A stretch of DNA of 54,665 nt. It comes from JBDZVM01 sp040255675 (GTDB taxonomy: Bacteria > Actinomycetota > Actinomycetes > Acidothermales > Acidothermaceae). The notes beneath the pieces were generated by a model. That model was not told where the DNA came from and made no database searches. It saw only the letters and a list, made by a program, of their open reading frames with translations. How positions within the stretch are numbered: position 1 is the stretch's first letter; each line of letters opens with the position of its first letter. Of this stretch, positions 41,798-50,760 are shown piece by piece. The position numbers and the translations under genes were made by a program. The stretch lies in assembly GCA_040255675.1 (NCBI GenBank), contig JBDZVM010000026.1:1-54665 (forward strand), given 5' to 3'.

Positions 41798-42302
41798 CGT
41801 GGTCACCACCCGGCTTGCGTGCTCGGTCGTCACCGACTGTGCGGGGAGCGTAATGCAGTCGCCGGGCTTTGCGCGAGTTTCTCACCCGAGTTTCTCGGGC
41901 CGGTTTCCCTGCCGAACGTTCTTGATCGGTGTCGGAGAGTGAAATCGGATAAATGTGCACGATCAATGTGTCAAAGGCACAGACTTTTCATGACTTGTAG
42001 TCATTTGGGACTGGACCAATCGGGTTGAGCGAAAGTCATGTGGCAGAAGTGTCTTGTGGGTCTTGACTTGGCCCGATCTTGACCGATTCACTCACTACCA
42101 AGTGACCTACGCCGCGCCGTGCTATGGCGCGGGTGCGGGGGCTTGCAGGCGCGCGACTCACCGTCGAGCGGCTGCGCGGAACAACTGGAGAGCGAGACGG
42201 AGATCGGCGGAGTTCTTTCGCGTCGTGAACTACTCCAAGCGGAGCGTATCGCGCGCGGGCCATAGCGGCGCCCGTGACGTGATTTGCAAGGAGCTGGAAG
42301 TC
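41798..42302. other. Long intergenic region upstream of the peptide/HD-GYP genes
   Basis: No gene is evident here. A short palindrome ATGACT-TGT-AGTCAT lies at 41990-42004, with another AGTCAT near 42032. The second half is GC-rich with several short inverted repeats and could be a structured 5' leader, but I could not match it to a known riboswitch. Confidence 0.4.
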
Positions 42303-42365
42303 ATGTCGAAGATCACCGCGATCGTTGAAAAGATCCTCACGGGTGCACACCATTGCTGGAACTGA
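42303..42365 (+). CDS. 20-residue peptide ORF ahead of the HD-GYP gene
   Basis: The ORF encodes MSKITAIVEKILTGAHHCWN. It has an AAGGAG site 9 nt before its ATG and ends 49 nt before the HD-GYP start. The first 14 residues could form an amphipathic helix; the tail His-His-Cys-Trp-Asn is unusual. It may be a leader peptide, a secreted or membrane-active peptide, or a processed signal. No family recognised. Confidence 0.45.
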   Translation: MSKITAIVEKILTGAHHCWN

Positions 42366-42414
42366 ACCAGTGGCCGTCCCCGTCTCGCGCTCTGGTTCAC
42401 CAGCCGAGGAGCGA

Positions 42415-43788
42415 ATGATGCGGTCGTTGCCGCACCCAGCGGTGGCCTACATCTTCGTCGTCATGCTCGCGGGCTGCGCCGCCGCGGCGTCGGTGGCGGT
42501 AACCCACGTCTCCTGGGCACAAGTAGTGCTGCTGACTGTGCTGTTTTGGGCCAGCGACTTCGCGCCCGTCGTGACTCGCACGCGGCTTCTCAATGTATCG
42601 ACGAGTTTTCCGGTTGCCTTCGCGGCGGTACTTCTTGCCGGACCCGCCGCCGCTTCATTCGTTTGCCTGGCGGGCACGCTTGGTCGCCTCGGCCGAATTG
42701 CCTGGTACAAGCGTGTTTTCAACGCTTGCCAAGTAGCGATCTGCGCTTTTGCCGCCGGCTGCGTCTACGACGTGATACCGGGCGGAGGCCAGGATTTCGC
42801 ATTAGCCCACTTCCCGAGAGTGCTGGTCGCGGCGGCCTTCGCGGGGTTCGCTCAATGGTCGATCAACCAGATCCTTGTCGCCATCGTCATCCGACTCACG
42901 GCGCAAATCCCGTTACGCAACGTCTGGAACGGGATGTCCGAGACCGCGTTTCCGAGCCTCGGGTACGGCTTTATCGGTCTGATGATTGCCGTGCTGTGGG
43001 CTGGGGGCGTAGGGCCGGTCGCGGGATTACTTGTACTGGCTCCGATGCTCATTGCGCGGTGGGCTTTCAAACAGTATGGCGAGCAGCACAAGGCGTATGA
43101 GGCAACCGTCGCATCGCTGATCCGGGCGGTCGAAACCAAGGATTACTACACGCGCGGCCACAGCGAGCGTGTTTCCAAGGCATCTGTGATGCTGGCGGAG
43201 AAGCTCGGCATGCGCGGCGATCGCCTCGAAATGCTGCGTTACGCGGGAATGCTGCACGACGTCGGAAAGCTCGGCGTCCCGACGAAACTGCTGCAAAAGA
43301 CCGGGCCGCTTGACGACGAAGAGTTCGCCGCGATCAAGCTGCACCCGACCCGCGGGGTCGACATGGTTACCGGCATCGAGTTTCTCGACGAGGCGATGCA
43401 AGGCATCAGGCATCACCACGAGCGGATCGACGGCCTCGGCTACCCCGACGGGCTCAAGGGTGACGAGATTCCCGAGTTCGCAAGGGCGATCGCCGTTGCG
43501 GACGCCTTCGATTCCATGACCTCCACTCGTTCATATCGGGGTGCGCGCTCGGTCGAGGCCGCTATCGCCGAGCTCAGACATTGGTCGGGCACCCAGTTCG
43601 ACCCGGTCATGGTCGGGGCGCTCATCGCGGCTGTCGAGGAGCGCGGCTGGGAAACGAGTGTCGGGCCGGTGCCTGAAACGGTCGACCCGTCGGTGCTCGT
43701 GCCGCGCGACCACGACGATCCGTCGGCCGACGTCGCGGCGGCCGTCATCCCGTCGCAGTCGTACGGCCAGCCCGCCGAGGCGTTCTAG
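42415..43788 (+). CDS. Membrane HD-GYP domain phosphodiesterase
   Basis: A 457-residue protein with an N-terminal block of about six hydrophobic segments (~residues 8-225), followed by an HD-GYP domain. Visible are YYTRGHSERVS, YAGMLHDVGKLGVP (HD pair), IRHHHERIDGLGYPDGLKGDEIPEFARAIAVADAFDSMTS (HH and GYP motifs). All usual metal ligands are present, so c-di-GMP (or related) hydrolysis is expected, gated by the membrane part. The ATG at 42415 follows CGAGGAG. The second HD gene starts 4 nt later, so they are one operon. Confidence 0.85.
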   Translation: MMRSLPHPAVAYIFVVMLAGCAAAASVAVTHVSWAQVVLLTVLFWASDFAPVVTRTRLLNVSTSFPVAFAAVLLAGPAAASFVCLAGTLGRLGRIAWYKRVFNACQVAICAFAAGCVYDVIPGGGQDFALAHFPRVLVAAAFAGFAQWSINQILVAIVIRLTAQIPLRNVWNGMSETAFPSLGYGFIGLMIAVLWAGGVGPVAGLLVLAPMLIARWAFKQYGEQHKAYEATVASLIRAVETKDYYTRGHSERVSKASVMLAEKLGMRGDRLEMLRYAGMLHDVGKLGVPTKLLQKTGPLDDEEFAAIKLHPTRGVDMVTGIEFLDEAMQGIRHHHERIDGLGYPDGLKGDEIPEFARAIAVADAFDSMTSTRSYRGARSVEAAIAELRHWSGTQFDPVMVGALIAAVEERGWETSVGPVPETVDPSVLVPRDHDDPSADVAAAVIPSQSYGQPAEAF

Positions 43789-43791
43789 CCC

Positions 43792-45102
43792 ATGGCCATC
43801 CATCGTCAGGTCGCGAGGGTTGAGCGGGTATTCGTCGCCGCGGTAGCCGTCGCGCTCGCGGTCTGCGTTGTTGCCTTGGCTTTCGACGGCGTCGTCCGGG
43901 CGGATATTGCCGGCGCGTACATCGGGCTGGTGGCCATTGGCGAGCTGATGTCCGTGCGCCTTCCCGGCGACCGCCCCGCCGCGCCGATAGCCTCCGCGGC
44001 GGCTGTCGGTTACGCGTTTCTCTTCGACGTCGGTGGCCAACCCGTCGCCCACGGCGTCGCGCAGGTCGTCGTCGCCGTCGCGCTGGGTTGCGGGGTCGGC
44101 GCCGCAATCCAACTGGTCGCGGGGCGTCGTCCGAACACGACGTTTTTCGCCCGGCGGATCGTCGTGGCGGCGGTCGCGGCGCTGCTTTTTCACGCGACCG
44201 CGCCGAAGAAACTGACAATCGAGCCGCTCGACGCGTTCAAGCAAGACCTGCGCTGGATCGCCCTGCTCATGGTCGCCGTCGTCGTGGTCGCGGTGCTCGT
44301 CGATATCGCCGTCGCGGCGGCGATTCGCGCTGACGGTCGCGTGAGTCACTTCCGCTGGACGTTGCGCGAAGAAATCCGCTCGACCGCGGGGCTTTGGGCG
44401 GCGGTCGGTGCCACCGGCGCGCTGACCGCGCTTGCCACGCCGTCTATGAACTTGTATGCGCTGCCGACTTTCTGCGTGCCACTGTTGCTCACGCAGTTCG
44501 CGTTTCGCCGGTTCGCGGCGATCCGTACGACCTATCGGCAGACGATTCGCTCGTTGTCGCGGGTCACCGAGGTGAGCGGCTACGTACAAGACGGGCACGG
44601 CACCCGGGTCAGTCAGCTCGCCATCGCGATCGGCCGCGAACTCGAGTTGCCCGAACACCGTCTCGCCGACCTCGAATACGCGGCTCTCTTGCACGACATC
44701 GGGCAGCTTTCGCTCACCGACTTCATCCCGGGCGGCTCAACCCTGGTGGTGGCGTCGAGCGAGCGGCAGCGCGTGGCCGAACTTGGGGCCGACGTCATCA
44801 AGACGACCGGCGTGCTCGACCGGGTGGCCGACATCGTCGCGCGTCAGGCCGACCCGTACCGCCGCCATCGCGAACCCCCCGACGACACGCTGCCGATCGA
44901 AAGCCGCATCATCAAGGCGGCGAGCGCGTACGACGATCTCGTCGGCGCCGACGAAAGTCCCGACGCCGCGGCCGACGCGCTCGAGCGGTTGCGACTCGGC
45001 CTGGCTTACGAGTACGACCCGCGCGTCGTTGAGACGCTGACTCGCGTCGTCCACGCCAGCGTTTCCCGCCCGACGCAGCGATCCCGACAAAACTCGGCCT
45101 GA
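43792..45102 (+). CDS. Membrane protein with degenerate HD domain
   Basis: A 436-residue protein with a membrane-embedded N-terminal half (~residues 12-240) like that of the upstream HD-GYP protein, and a C-terminal HD-like domain (GHGTRVSQLAIAIGRELELPEHRLADLEYAALLHDIGQL). The HD pair is kept, but where the HD-GYP motif HHHERxDGxGYP should be there is RRHREPPDDTLPIESRIIK, so the GYP signature and some metal ligands are missing. It is likely a catalytically weakened partner or regulator. Start 43792 is 3 nt after the HD-GYP stop. Confidence 0.75.
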   Translation: MAIHRQVARVERVFVAAVAVALAVCVVALAFDGVVRADIAGAYIGLVAIGELMSVRLPGDRPAAPIASAAAVGYAFLFDVGGQPVAHGVAQVVVAVALGCGVGAAIQLVAGRRPNTTFFARRIVVAAVAALLFHATAPKKLTIEPLDAFKQDLRWIALLMVAVVVVAVLVDIAVAAAIRADGRVSHFRWTLREEIRSTAGLWAAVGATGALTALATPSMNLYALPTFCVPLLLTQFAFRRFAAIRTTYRQTIRSLSRVTEVSGYVQDGHGTRVSQLAIAIGRELELPEHRLADLEYAALLHDIGQLSLTDFIPGGSTLVVASSERQRVAELGADVIKTTGVLDRVADIVARQADPYRRHREPPDDTLPIESRIIKAASAYDDLVGADESPDAAADALERLRLGLAYEYDPRVVETLTRVVHASVSRPTQRSRQNSA

Positions 45103-45197
45103 AACTTCGTCTAGTCGGCTGCCAGGCACCGATCGTCTGCCCGGTAAGTTCGGATCGCGCGCGGCGTGCGCGTCACGAATCGGCGGGAGGGTAAGCG

Positions 45198-46550
45198 GTG
45201 TTCGAGTCGGTCCTGGTGGCGAACCGCGGTGAGATAGCCCGGCGCGTCATCGCCACGGTGCGGCGCATGGGCTTGAAGGCGATCGCCGTCTACTCCGAGG
45301 TCGACGCCGACCTCCCGTTCGTGCGCGAGGCCGACGACGCCGTGCTGCTCGGCGCGGCCGCGCCGTCTGAGAGTTATCTCGATATCGCGAAAGTGATCGA
45401 GGCGGCGAAACAGTCTGGCGCGCAGGCGATTCATCCCGGCTACGGGTTCCTTTCCGAGAACGCCACGTTCGCCCAGGCCGTCGCCGACGCCGGGCTGATC
45501 TGGATCGGGCCGTCGCCCGAAGCGATCATCGCGATGGGCGACAAGGTGGCCGCGCGCAACCTGGTTGGCGACGCCGGGGTGCCGGTCGCGCCCGGCACCC
45601 GAGAGCCGGTAACCGACGTCGAAGCCGCGGTGCTCGCCGCCAAGGAGGTCGGCTACCCGCTCATGGTCAAAGCCGCCGGCGGCGGTGGCGGCATCGGCAT
45701 GAGCATCGCGCACGACGAAGAACATCTGCGGACGGCGTTCGCCACCGCTCAAAACAGCGCGGCTCGGTTCTTCGCCAACCCGGCGATCCTGCTCGAGCGT
45801 TACGTCGAGTCGGCGCGACACGTCGAGGTGCAGATTTTCGGGCTGGCGAGCGGTCGCGTCGTCGCCCTCGGCGAGCGCGATTGCTCGGTGCAGCGCCGCC
45901 ACCAAAAGGTGGCTGAAGAAACGCCCTGCCCCGTATTGACGCCCGAACTGCGCGCCCGCATGCTCACCGCGGCGGTTCGGGCGGGCGAGTCGGTCGACTA
46001 CCGCGGCGCCGGCACGGTCGAGTTTCTCCTCGATCCGGCGAGCCTCGATTCGGGCGGCTCGTTCTACTTCCTCGAGATGAACGCGCGCCTTCAGGTCGAG
46101 CATCCCGTCACCGAACTCGTCACCGGCATCGACCTGGTCGAACAGCAACTGCTGACGGCGGCGGGGGAGTCGCCGTCCTTCGATCCCGATGCCGTCGCCC
46201 CGTCGGGGCACGCGATCGAGTTGCGCGTCTACGCCGAAGACCCGAAGCGGTTTTTCCCCAGCCCCGGCACGATCACGACGTGGGTCGAGCCGTCGGGCCC
46301 CGGCGTACGCGTCGACGCCGGCTACACGGGCGGCAACAAGGTCACCCAGTTCTACGACCCCCTCCTGGCCAAGCTGTGCGTGCACGGCACCGACCGGGCC
46401 GACGCGCTGGCACGGGCGCGTGAAGCCGTGGCCGCGTTCGCCGTCGAAGGGCCGAAGACGAACCTGCCGTTCTTTGTCGAACTCCTCGACAACGCCGAGT
46501 TCGTGAGCGGCCACTACGACACCGGTTTGATCGGCCGCATGCGGTCGTGA
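45198..46550 (+). CDS. accC: Acetyl-CoA carboxylase biotin carboxylase subunit
   Basis: A 450-residue biotin carboxylase with the usual blocks: VANRGEIARRVI, IHPGYGFLSENA, the ATP-grasp glycine-rich loop KAAGGGGGIGM, ERDCSVQRRHQKV and EMNARLQVEHPVTE. Unlike most actinobacterial AccA proteins it stops after the carboxylase domain and has no fused biotin carrier; a stand-alone carrier gene begins 108 nt downstream. The partner transcarboxylase is not in the window. Confidence 0.9.
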   Translation: MFESVLVANRGEIARRVIATVRRMGLKAIAVYSEVDADLPFVREADDAVLLGAAAPSESYLDIAKVIEAAKQSGAQAIHPGYGFLSENATFAQAVADAGLIWIGPSPEAIIAMGDKVAARNLVGDAGVPVAPGTREPVTDVEAAVLAAKEVGYPLMVKAAGGGGGIGMSIAHDEEHLRTAFATAQNSAARFFANPAILLERYVESARHVEVQIFGLASGRVVALGERDCSVQRRHQKVAEETPCPVLTPELRARMLTAAVRAGESVDYRGAGTVEFLLDPASLDSGGSFYFLEMNARLQVEHPVTELVTGIDLVEQQLLTAAGESPSFDPDAVAPSGHAIELRVYAEDPKRFFPSPGTITTWVEPSGPGVRVDAGYTGGNKVTQFYDPLLAKLCVHGTDRADALARAREAVAAFAVEGPKTNLPFFVELLDNAEFVSGHYDTGLIGRMRS

Positions 46551-46658
46551 CCCTTTGGCCGGACGGCGCGCGGGGATCGCCGTCCGAGATTGCTGCCGTC
46601 GTGGTTTGATGCGGTTGCCGCACCGACGTCTCGCGGAACTCGATGAAGAGGAGGCCCA

Positions 46659-46874
46659 GTGGCCGAGGAAGTACGCGCCGAGATGGTGGCCAACGTCTGG
46701 AAGATTGTGGTCGCCGAAGGCCAGCAGGTCGACGACGGCGAAACGTTGGTGATCTTGGAGTCCATGAAGATGGAGATCCCCGTCATCGCCGAGTCGTCCG
46801 GAACGGTGCGAGAACTCAAGGTGGCCGAGGGCGACGTCGTCCAAGAGGGTGATTTGATCGCCGTGATCGAGTAG
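46659..46874 (+). CDS. Stand-alone biotin carrier domain protein
   Basis: A 71-residue biotin/lipoyl attachment domain. The biotinylated Lys lies in ILESMKMEIPV (the ESMKME tetrad, ~residue 37), and the symmetrical hammerhead repeats are AEGQQVDDGE and AEGDVVQEGD. It is probably biotinylated and serves the upstream biotin carboxylase or another carboxylase. GTG start with GAGGAGG ribosome binding site. Confidence 0.9.
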   Translation: MAEEVRAEMVANVWKIVVAEGQQVDDGETLVILESMKMEIPVIAESSGTVRELKVAEGDVVQEGDLIAVIE

Positions 46875-46933
46875 GCGGGGATTCGCCGTCCTCGCGGGTC
46901 AAGGTCGAGCGTGGCGAGGCCGAATCAACCAGC

Positions 46934-48028
46934 GTGAGCCCTAGCCCCGCCAACCTGACAATCGAACCGTTCCTGCGCGCTCTCGTCGAATCGGGCGGGT
47001 CCGACCTGCACTGCAAGGTCGGATCGCCGCCCCGGGTACGCATCGACGGAAAGCTGCGCAAGCTCCAGACCGCCGACCTCTCCGCTGCCGACACCGAACG
47101 CATGGTCGGCGAGGTGATGCGCGCCGACCTGATCGACCAATTCGCGCGCACGAATGAGGCGGACTTCGCGTACTCGCTGCCCGGCGTGGGCCGGTTTCGG
47201 GTCAACGCGTTTCGCTCGCGCGGCTCGGCCGGCCTGGTCTTTCGACGGGTCAGCGTTGGCGCGATCCCGCTCGACGAACTCGGATTGCCGCCGATCCTTT
47301 CGCAGCTGGCCTTGGAGCCACGCGGCCTCGTGCTCGTCACCGGACCGACGGGCGTCGGCAAGTCGACGACCTTGGCCGGCATGATCGATCACATCAACAA
47401 CAGCAAGGAAGTGCACATCGTCACGGTCGAAGACCCGATCGAGGTGCTGCACTTCGACAAGCTGGCCATGATCAACCAGCGCGAGGTGCGGGTCGACACC
47501 GAAGACTTCGCCACCGCGCTGCGCGCCGCGATGCGCCAAGACCCTGACGTCATCCTCGTCGGTGAGATGCGCGACCAGGAGACGGTGAAGGCCGCTTTGT
47601 CGGCGTCCGAGACGGGCCACTTCGTCATGTCGACGCTGCACACCACCGACGCCGAAGAGACGGTCAACCGCATCATCGATTTCTTCCCGCCGCATGAGCA
47701 AAAGCAGGTTCGGCTCTCGCTCGCCGGATCGCTTCGCGGCATCGTCTGCCAACGTCTCATTTCGCGGGCGGACGGCGTAGGACGCTGCGTGGCCATGGAA
47801 GTCTGCATCAACACCGGACGAGTGGCCGAGGCGATCAGCGACCCCGACAAGACCTCGCTGATCAGCGACCTGATCGCCGAGGGCGCGTATTACGGCATGC
47901 AGACGTTCGACCAGCATCTCGTCGCTTTGATACGGGACGGCGTCGTCACGCTGGAGGACGCGATGGCCGCCTCGACCAACCCGCACGACCTCACCGTGGA
48001 GCTGCGCCGGCTCGGCCTGGTCGCCTGA
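46934..48028 (+). CDS. pilT: PilT-like type IV pilus retraction ATPase
   Basis: A 364-residue PilT/GspE ATPase: N-terminal PAS-like domain (SGGSDLHCKVGSPPRVRIDGKL), Walker A GPTGVGKSTTLAGM, Asp box VTVEDPIEV, Walker B PDVILVGEMRD and His box STLHTTDA. The usual PilT AIRNLIRE motif is replaced by SLISDLIAEGAYYGMQTFDQ. No pilin, PilB or PilC gene is in the window. GTG start; converges on the dasR gene. Confidence 0.85.
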   Translation: MSPSPANLTIEPFLRALVESGGSDLHCKVGSPPRVRIDGKLRKLQTADLSAADTERMVGEVMRADLIDQFARTNEADFAYSLPGVGRFRVNAFRSRGSAGLVFRRVSVGAIPLDELGLPPILSQLALEPRGLVLVTGPTGVGKSTTLAGMIDHINNSKEVHIVTVEDPIEVLHFDKLAMINQREVRVDTEDFATALRAAMRQDPDVILVGEMRDQETVKAALSASETGHFVMSTLHTTDAEETVNRIIDFFPPHEQKQVRLSLAGSLRGIVCQRLISRADGVGRCVAMEVCINTGRVAEAISDPDKTSLISDLIAEGAYYGMQTFDQHLVALIRDGVVTLEDAMAASTNPHDLTVELRRLGLVA

Positions 48029-48062
48029 CGGCGGCCTTCGCGCTGGGGCTGGCTGGTCGACG

Positions 48063-48827
48063 TCAGGCCGGGTTTGGGCGCTGCAGGCGGGCGACGAACT
48101 TGTACCGGTCGCCGCGATACACGGAGCGCACGTATTCGACCGGCTGACCGTCGTCGCCGATGCTGTGGCGGCTCAGCAGGAGAAGCGGCAGACCGACGTC
48201 GGTGCCGAGGAGATGGGCTTCTCGAGGCGGAGCAGGCACGGTCTCGATGGTCTCTTCGGCCTCGCGAAGCCGCACGCCATACTTCTCGGCCAGAGCAGCG
48301 TAAAGCGAGTGCGAACGGTTGAGGTGACGGCGTAGCCCGGGAAAGCGCTGAGCCGACAGGTGCGTGGTCTCGATCGCCATCGGCTCGCCGTTCGCGAGCC
48401 GTAATCGCTCGATGCGCAGTACTCGGGCGCGTGGTTTGATGGCGAGCCGTTCCGCAAGGACGTCGTCGGCGGCAACGTAGCCGATATCGAGCAACCTCGA
48501 CGTGGGTTCGAGCCCTTGGGCGCGCATGTCCTCGGTGTAGCTGGTGAGCCGCAGCGCCTGGGCGACCTTCGGTTTCGCGACGAAGGTGCCTTTCCCCTGG
48601 ATTCGTTCGAGTCGACCTTCCACCACGAGTTCTTGGAGGGCCTGGCGGACCGTGGTACGCGACGTCGAGAACTCGACGCTGAGCGTGCGCTCGGGCGGTA
48701 CCGGGCTGCCGGGCGGGAGCGTCTCGGTCATCTCGAGAAGATGCCGCTTCAGCGCGTAGTACTTGGGGATGCGCGGCTCTCCGGCGAGAGTCTCGTCGAC
48801 GCTCGCCGACGCTGAGGTGGCCGTCAC
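48063..48827 (-). CDS. dasR: DasR-type GntR/HutC transcriptional regulator
   Basis: A 254-residue GntR protein with HTH (SRTTVRQALQELVVEGRLERIQGKGTFVAKPK) and UTRA effector domain (~residues 95-245, ANGEPMAIETTHLSAQRFPGL, VEYVRSVYRGDRYKFVARLQRP). It resembles Streptomyces DasR across its length. DasR represses chitin/N-acetylglucosamine genes by binding dre palindromes and is released by glucosamine-6-phosphate. Palindromes of that type lie in front of the divergent transport genes and of the kinase gene. Confidence 0.9.
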   Translation of the reverse strand: MTATSASASVDETLAGEPRIPKYYALKRHLLEMTETLPPGSPVPPERTLSVEFSTSRTTVRQALQELVVEGRLERIQGKGTFVAKPKVAQALRLTSYTEDMRAQGLEPTSRLLDIGYVAADDVLAERLAIKPRARVLRIERLRLANGEPMAIETTHLSAQRFPGLRRHLNRSHSLYAALAEKYGVRLREAEETIETVPAPPREAHLLGTDVGLPLLLLSRHSIGDDGQPVEYVRSVYRGDRYKFVARLQRPNPA

Positions 48828-49095
48828 GAAATAGCCCCAAATCTCGAAGAGCGAACGCCGGCTCGGATGAAACCGGCATCACCAACGCTGCCAGCGACTG
48901 CCAGCGGTTGCCAGGCTATGCCACTCGTCAACCCATCGCGAGCGTTTCGCGCGCGGTGAGACGATCGCCAAAAAACACCGTCACGGTTTTTCGCGTTTGC
49001 CACTGGTCTGGGTGATCCGGGCGTATTCTCACGCTGATTACCCGGCGTAGCGGGGATTGCCTGGGTTCGTCCACCTGGCGCCCACCGGAGGGTCG

Positions 49096-49111
49096 GCTGG
49101 TCTAGACCAGT
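49096..49111. promoter_or_regulatory. dre site (DasR operator)
   Basis: GCTGGTCTAGACCAGT contains the perfect 14-bp palindrome CTGGTCTAGACCAG at 49097-49110. It is very close to the DasR consensus dre of Streptomyces (ACTGGTCTAGACCA core). Confidence 0.8.
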
Positions 49112-49252
49112 TGTCGAATGCGTAGATTATTCGCCCGCGATTTCCGGCTGCCCACGCGCCCGAGCTTTCCTCCTGGCGCAGGCGTGATCAGCGGTCAGAT
49201 CACAGTTATGACACGACGCCCCACGCATCCGCCCCGACCTCTTGACACCCGA

Positions 49253-49290
49253 AGTGGTCTATGCCAGCCTCGCGAGTGGTCTAAACCAAT
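49253..49290. promoter_or_regulatory. Tandem dre-like sites at the binding-protein promoter
   Basis: AGTGGTCTATGCCAGC (49253-49268) and AGTGGTCTAAACCAAT (49275-49290) are two imperfect dre sites 22 bp apart, lying between TTGACA at 49242 and the start codon at 49344. This position suits repression of the transporter operon. Confidence 0.7.
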
Positions 49291-49343
49291 CGGGGCCGGG
49301 GTGCGGGCGTACTCGGCCAACCGTGATCCTGAGGAGGACGCGC

Positions 49344-50711
49344 GTGAAAGCTCGGTACCTGACCGTGGCGGGTCTCGCCGCGGCACTCGCCGTCGCCGGC
49401 TGCAGCAGCAGCGGCGGTGGCACTGCCAACAACACAACATCGCCGTCGAGCGGCGGAAGCAGCAGTAGCAGCCCTGCGTCGCAGCAGCCATCGTCGGCGG
49501 CACCTAACAGCGCGAGTGGCACGCTCACCGTCTGGTTGCAGGTCGACGCGCAAAAGGGTTGGCCTGATGCCGTTACGGCCGCCAACACGGCGTTCAACCA
49601 GAAGTACCCGAACGTCAAGGTCGACGTTCAGTACCAGCAGTGGAATGACCACTTGACCAAGTTCGACACCCAGTTGGCCGCGGGCACTGCTCCTGACGTG
49701 ATCGAGATGGGCAACACCGAGATGGCCAAGTACATGGCTAATGGTGCGTTCGCCGACCTCACCAACGATGTCGGCCAGTTCCCGAACTCCGACACGTGGC
49801 TACAGGGTCTGGCAGGCTCCGCGCAACTCGATGGCAAGACCTACGGCGTGCCGTACTATGCCGGAGCTCGGGCGGTGATCTACCGTACTGACCTTTACGG
49901 CAGCAACGACCCTTCGAAGGCCGCGACCGTCGACGACCTGATCAACGACTGCAAGGCAGTGCAGGCGGCCTCGAAAGACAAGGCGTTCTCCGCCTTCTAC
50001 ATCCCGGGCCAATATTGGTACATGGCAATGGGTTTCGTGTACGGCAACGGCGGGGCGATCGCCACGTCTGACGGCGGCAAGTGGACCGGCGCGCTTGAGT
50101 CGTCACAGGCCCAGCAGGGTTTGCAGAAGTGGGTTGACTTGGTGAAGGCCTGCTCCAAGGCACCCGCCAACACCGACGAAGCGCACCCGAACCAGTACCA
50201 AGTCTTCGAGCAGAACACTGCCGGCGCCATTTACGACGCCGGGTGGGTGCCCGGATACGTGCAGGGTGCGAAGGCCGACGGCGGTAACCCCGACCTGAAG
50301 GGCAAGGTCGGCGTCATGGCCATGCCCGGCTTTACCGCGGACAAGGGGATGTCTACCTTCCTCGGGGGCTCTGATCTAGCGATTCCCGCGACGTCGAAGC
50401 ACACCGACTGGGCCGAGGCGTGGGTCTCCGCGTTCACCACGACCGACGAGCAGAAGGCATTCATCAAGGCGGGCAACTTGCCGAACACCACGAGCCTTCT
50501 TGCCGACGCGGCGGCCGACACGAACCTCGCGCCGTACGCCAAGGCCGCGCAAAACAGCTGGTTCACTCCGGCGTCGAAGAACTGGGTGAGCGTCGAGAAG
50601 GCGAACGTGCTCAAGAACATGCTCACCGCGATCCTGCAGGGCAAGAGCATTGACTCTCAGACGAAAGCTGCCGACCAGCAGATCACGCAGCTGCTGAACG
50701 CCGGCGCGTAG
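49344..50711 (+). CDS. Extracellular sugar-binding lipoprotein of an ABC transporter (DasA-like)
   Basis: A 455-residue extracellular solute-binding protein, family 1. The signal peptide ends in a lipobox (LAVAGC, Cys ~21), followed by a Ser/Gly-rich linker. LTVWLQVDAQKGWPDAV, YPNVKVDVQYQQWNDHLTKFDTQLAAGTAPDVIEMGNTEMAKYM and AMPGFTADKGMSTFLGGSDLAIPATSKH are typical. The DasR context points to chitobiose or N-acetylglucosamine. The GTG at 49344 follows GAGGAGG. Heads the operon with the two permeases. Confidence 0.9.
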   Translation: MKARYLTVAGLAAALAVAGCSSSGGGTANNTTSPSSGGSSSSSPASQQPSSAAPNSASGTLTVWLQVDAQKGWPDAVTAANTAFNQKYPNVKVDVQYQQWNDHLTKFDTQLAAGTAPDVIEMGNTEMAKYMANGAFADLTNDVGQFPNSDTWLQGLAGSAQLDGKTYGVPYYAGARAVIYRTDLYGSNDPSKAATVDDLINDCKAVQAASKDKAFSAFYIPGQYWYMAMGFVYGNGGAIATSDGGKWTGALESSQAQQGLQKWVDLVKACSKAPANTDEAHPNQYQVFEQNTAGAIYDAGWVPGYVQGAKADGGNPDLKGKVGVMAMPGFTADKGMSTFLGGSDLAIPATSKHTDWAEAWVSAFTTTDEQKAFIKAGNLPNTTSLLADAAADTNLAPYAKAAQNSWFTPASKNWVSVEKANVLKNMLTAILQGKSIDSQTKAADQQITQLLNAGA

Positions 50712-50760
50712 TCCGAACCGCACCGCGAAACACGAAGTGCAAGACCTAAGGAGAATGGAA

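Larger units (their letters stand above)
48828..49343. promoter_or_regulatory. Divergent control region between dasR and the binding-protein gene
   Basis: No gene is evident. The region contains dre-type sites (annotated separately), a degenerate half-site ACTGGTC at 49004-49010, and TTGACA (49242-49247), a plausible -35 box next to two dre sites. The binding-protein transcript probably starts in the last ~90 nt. Confidence 0.5.

Noticed and set aside
42005..42300. c-di-GMP or c-di-AMP riboswitch in front of the HD-GYP genes
   Set aside because: I could not find the conserved core sequences of those classes; only short inverted repeats are visible.
45111..46844. 577-codon minus-strand open frame
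   Set aside because: It mirrors biotin carboxylase and the biotin carrier, which have clear motifs; the antisense translation has none.
46925..47986. 353-codon minus-strand open frame
   Set aside because: Antisense shadow of pilT.
48970..48996. A/T-rich inverted repeat as a terminator
   Set aside because: The paired core is only about four base pairs plus mismatched A/T flanks, and it lies in a promoter region between divergent genes.
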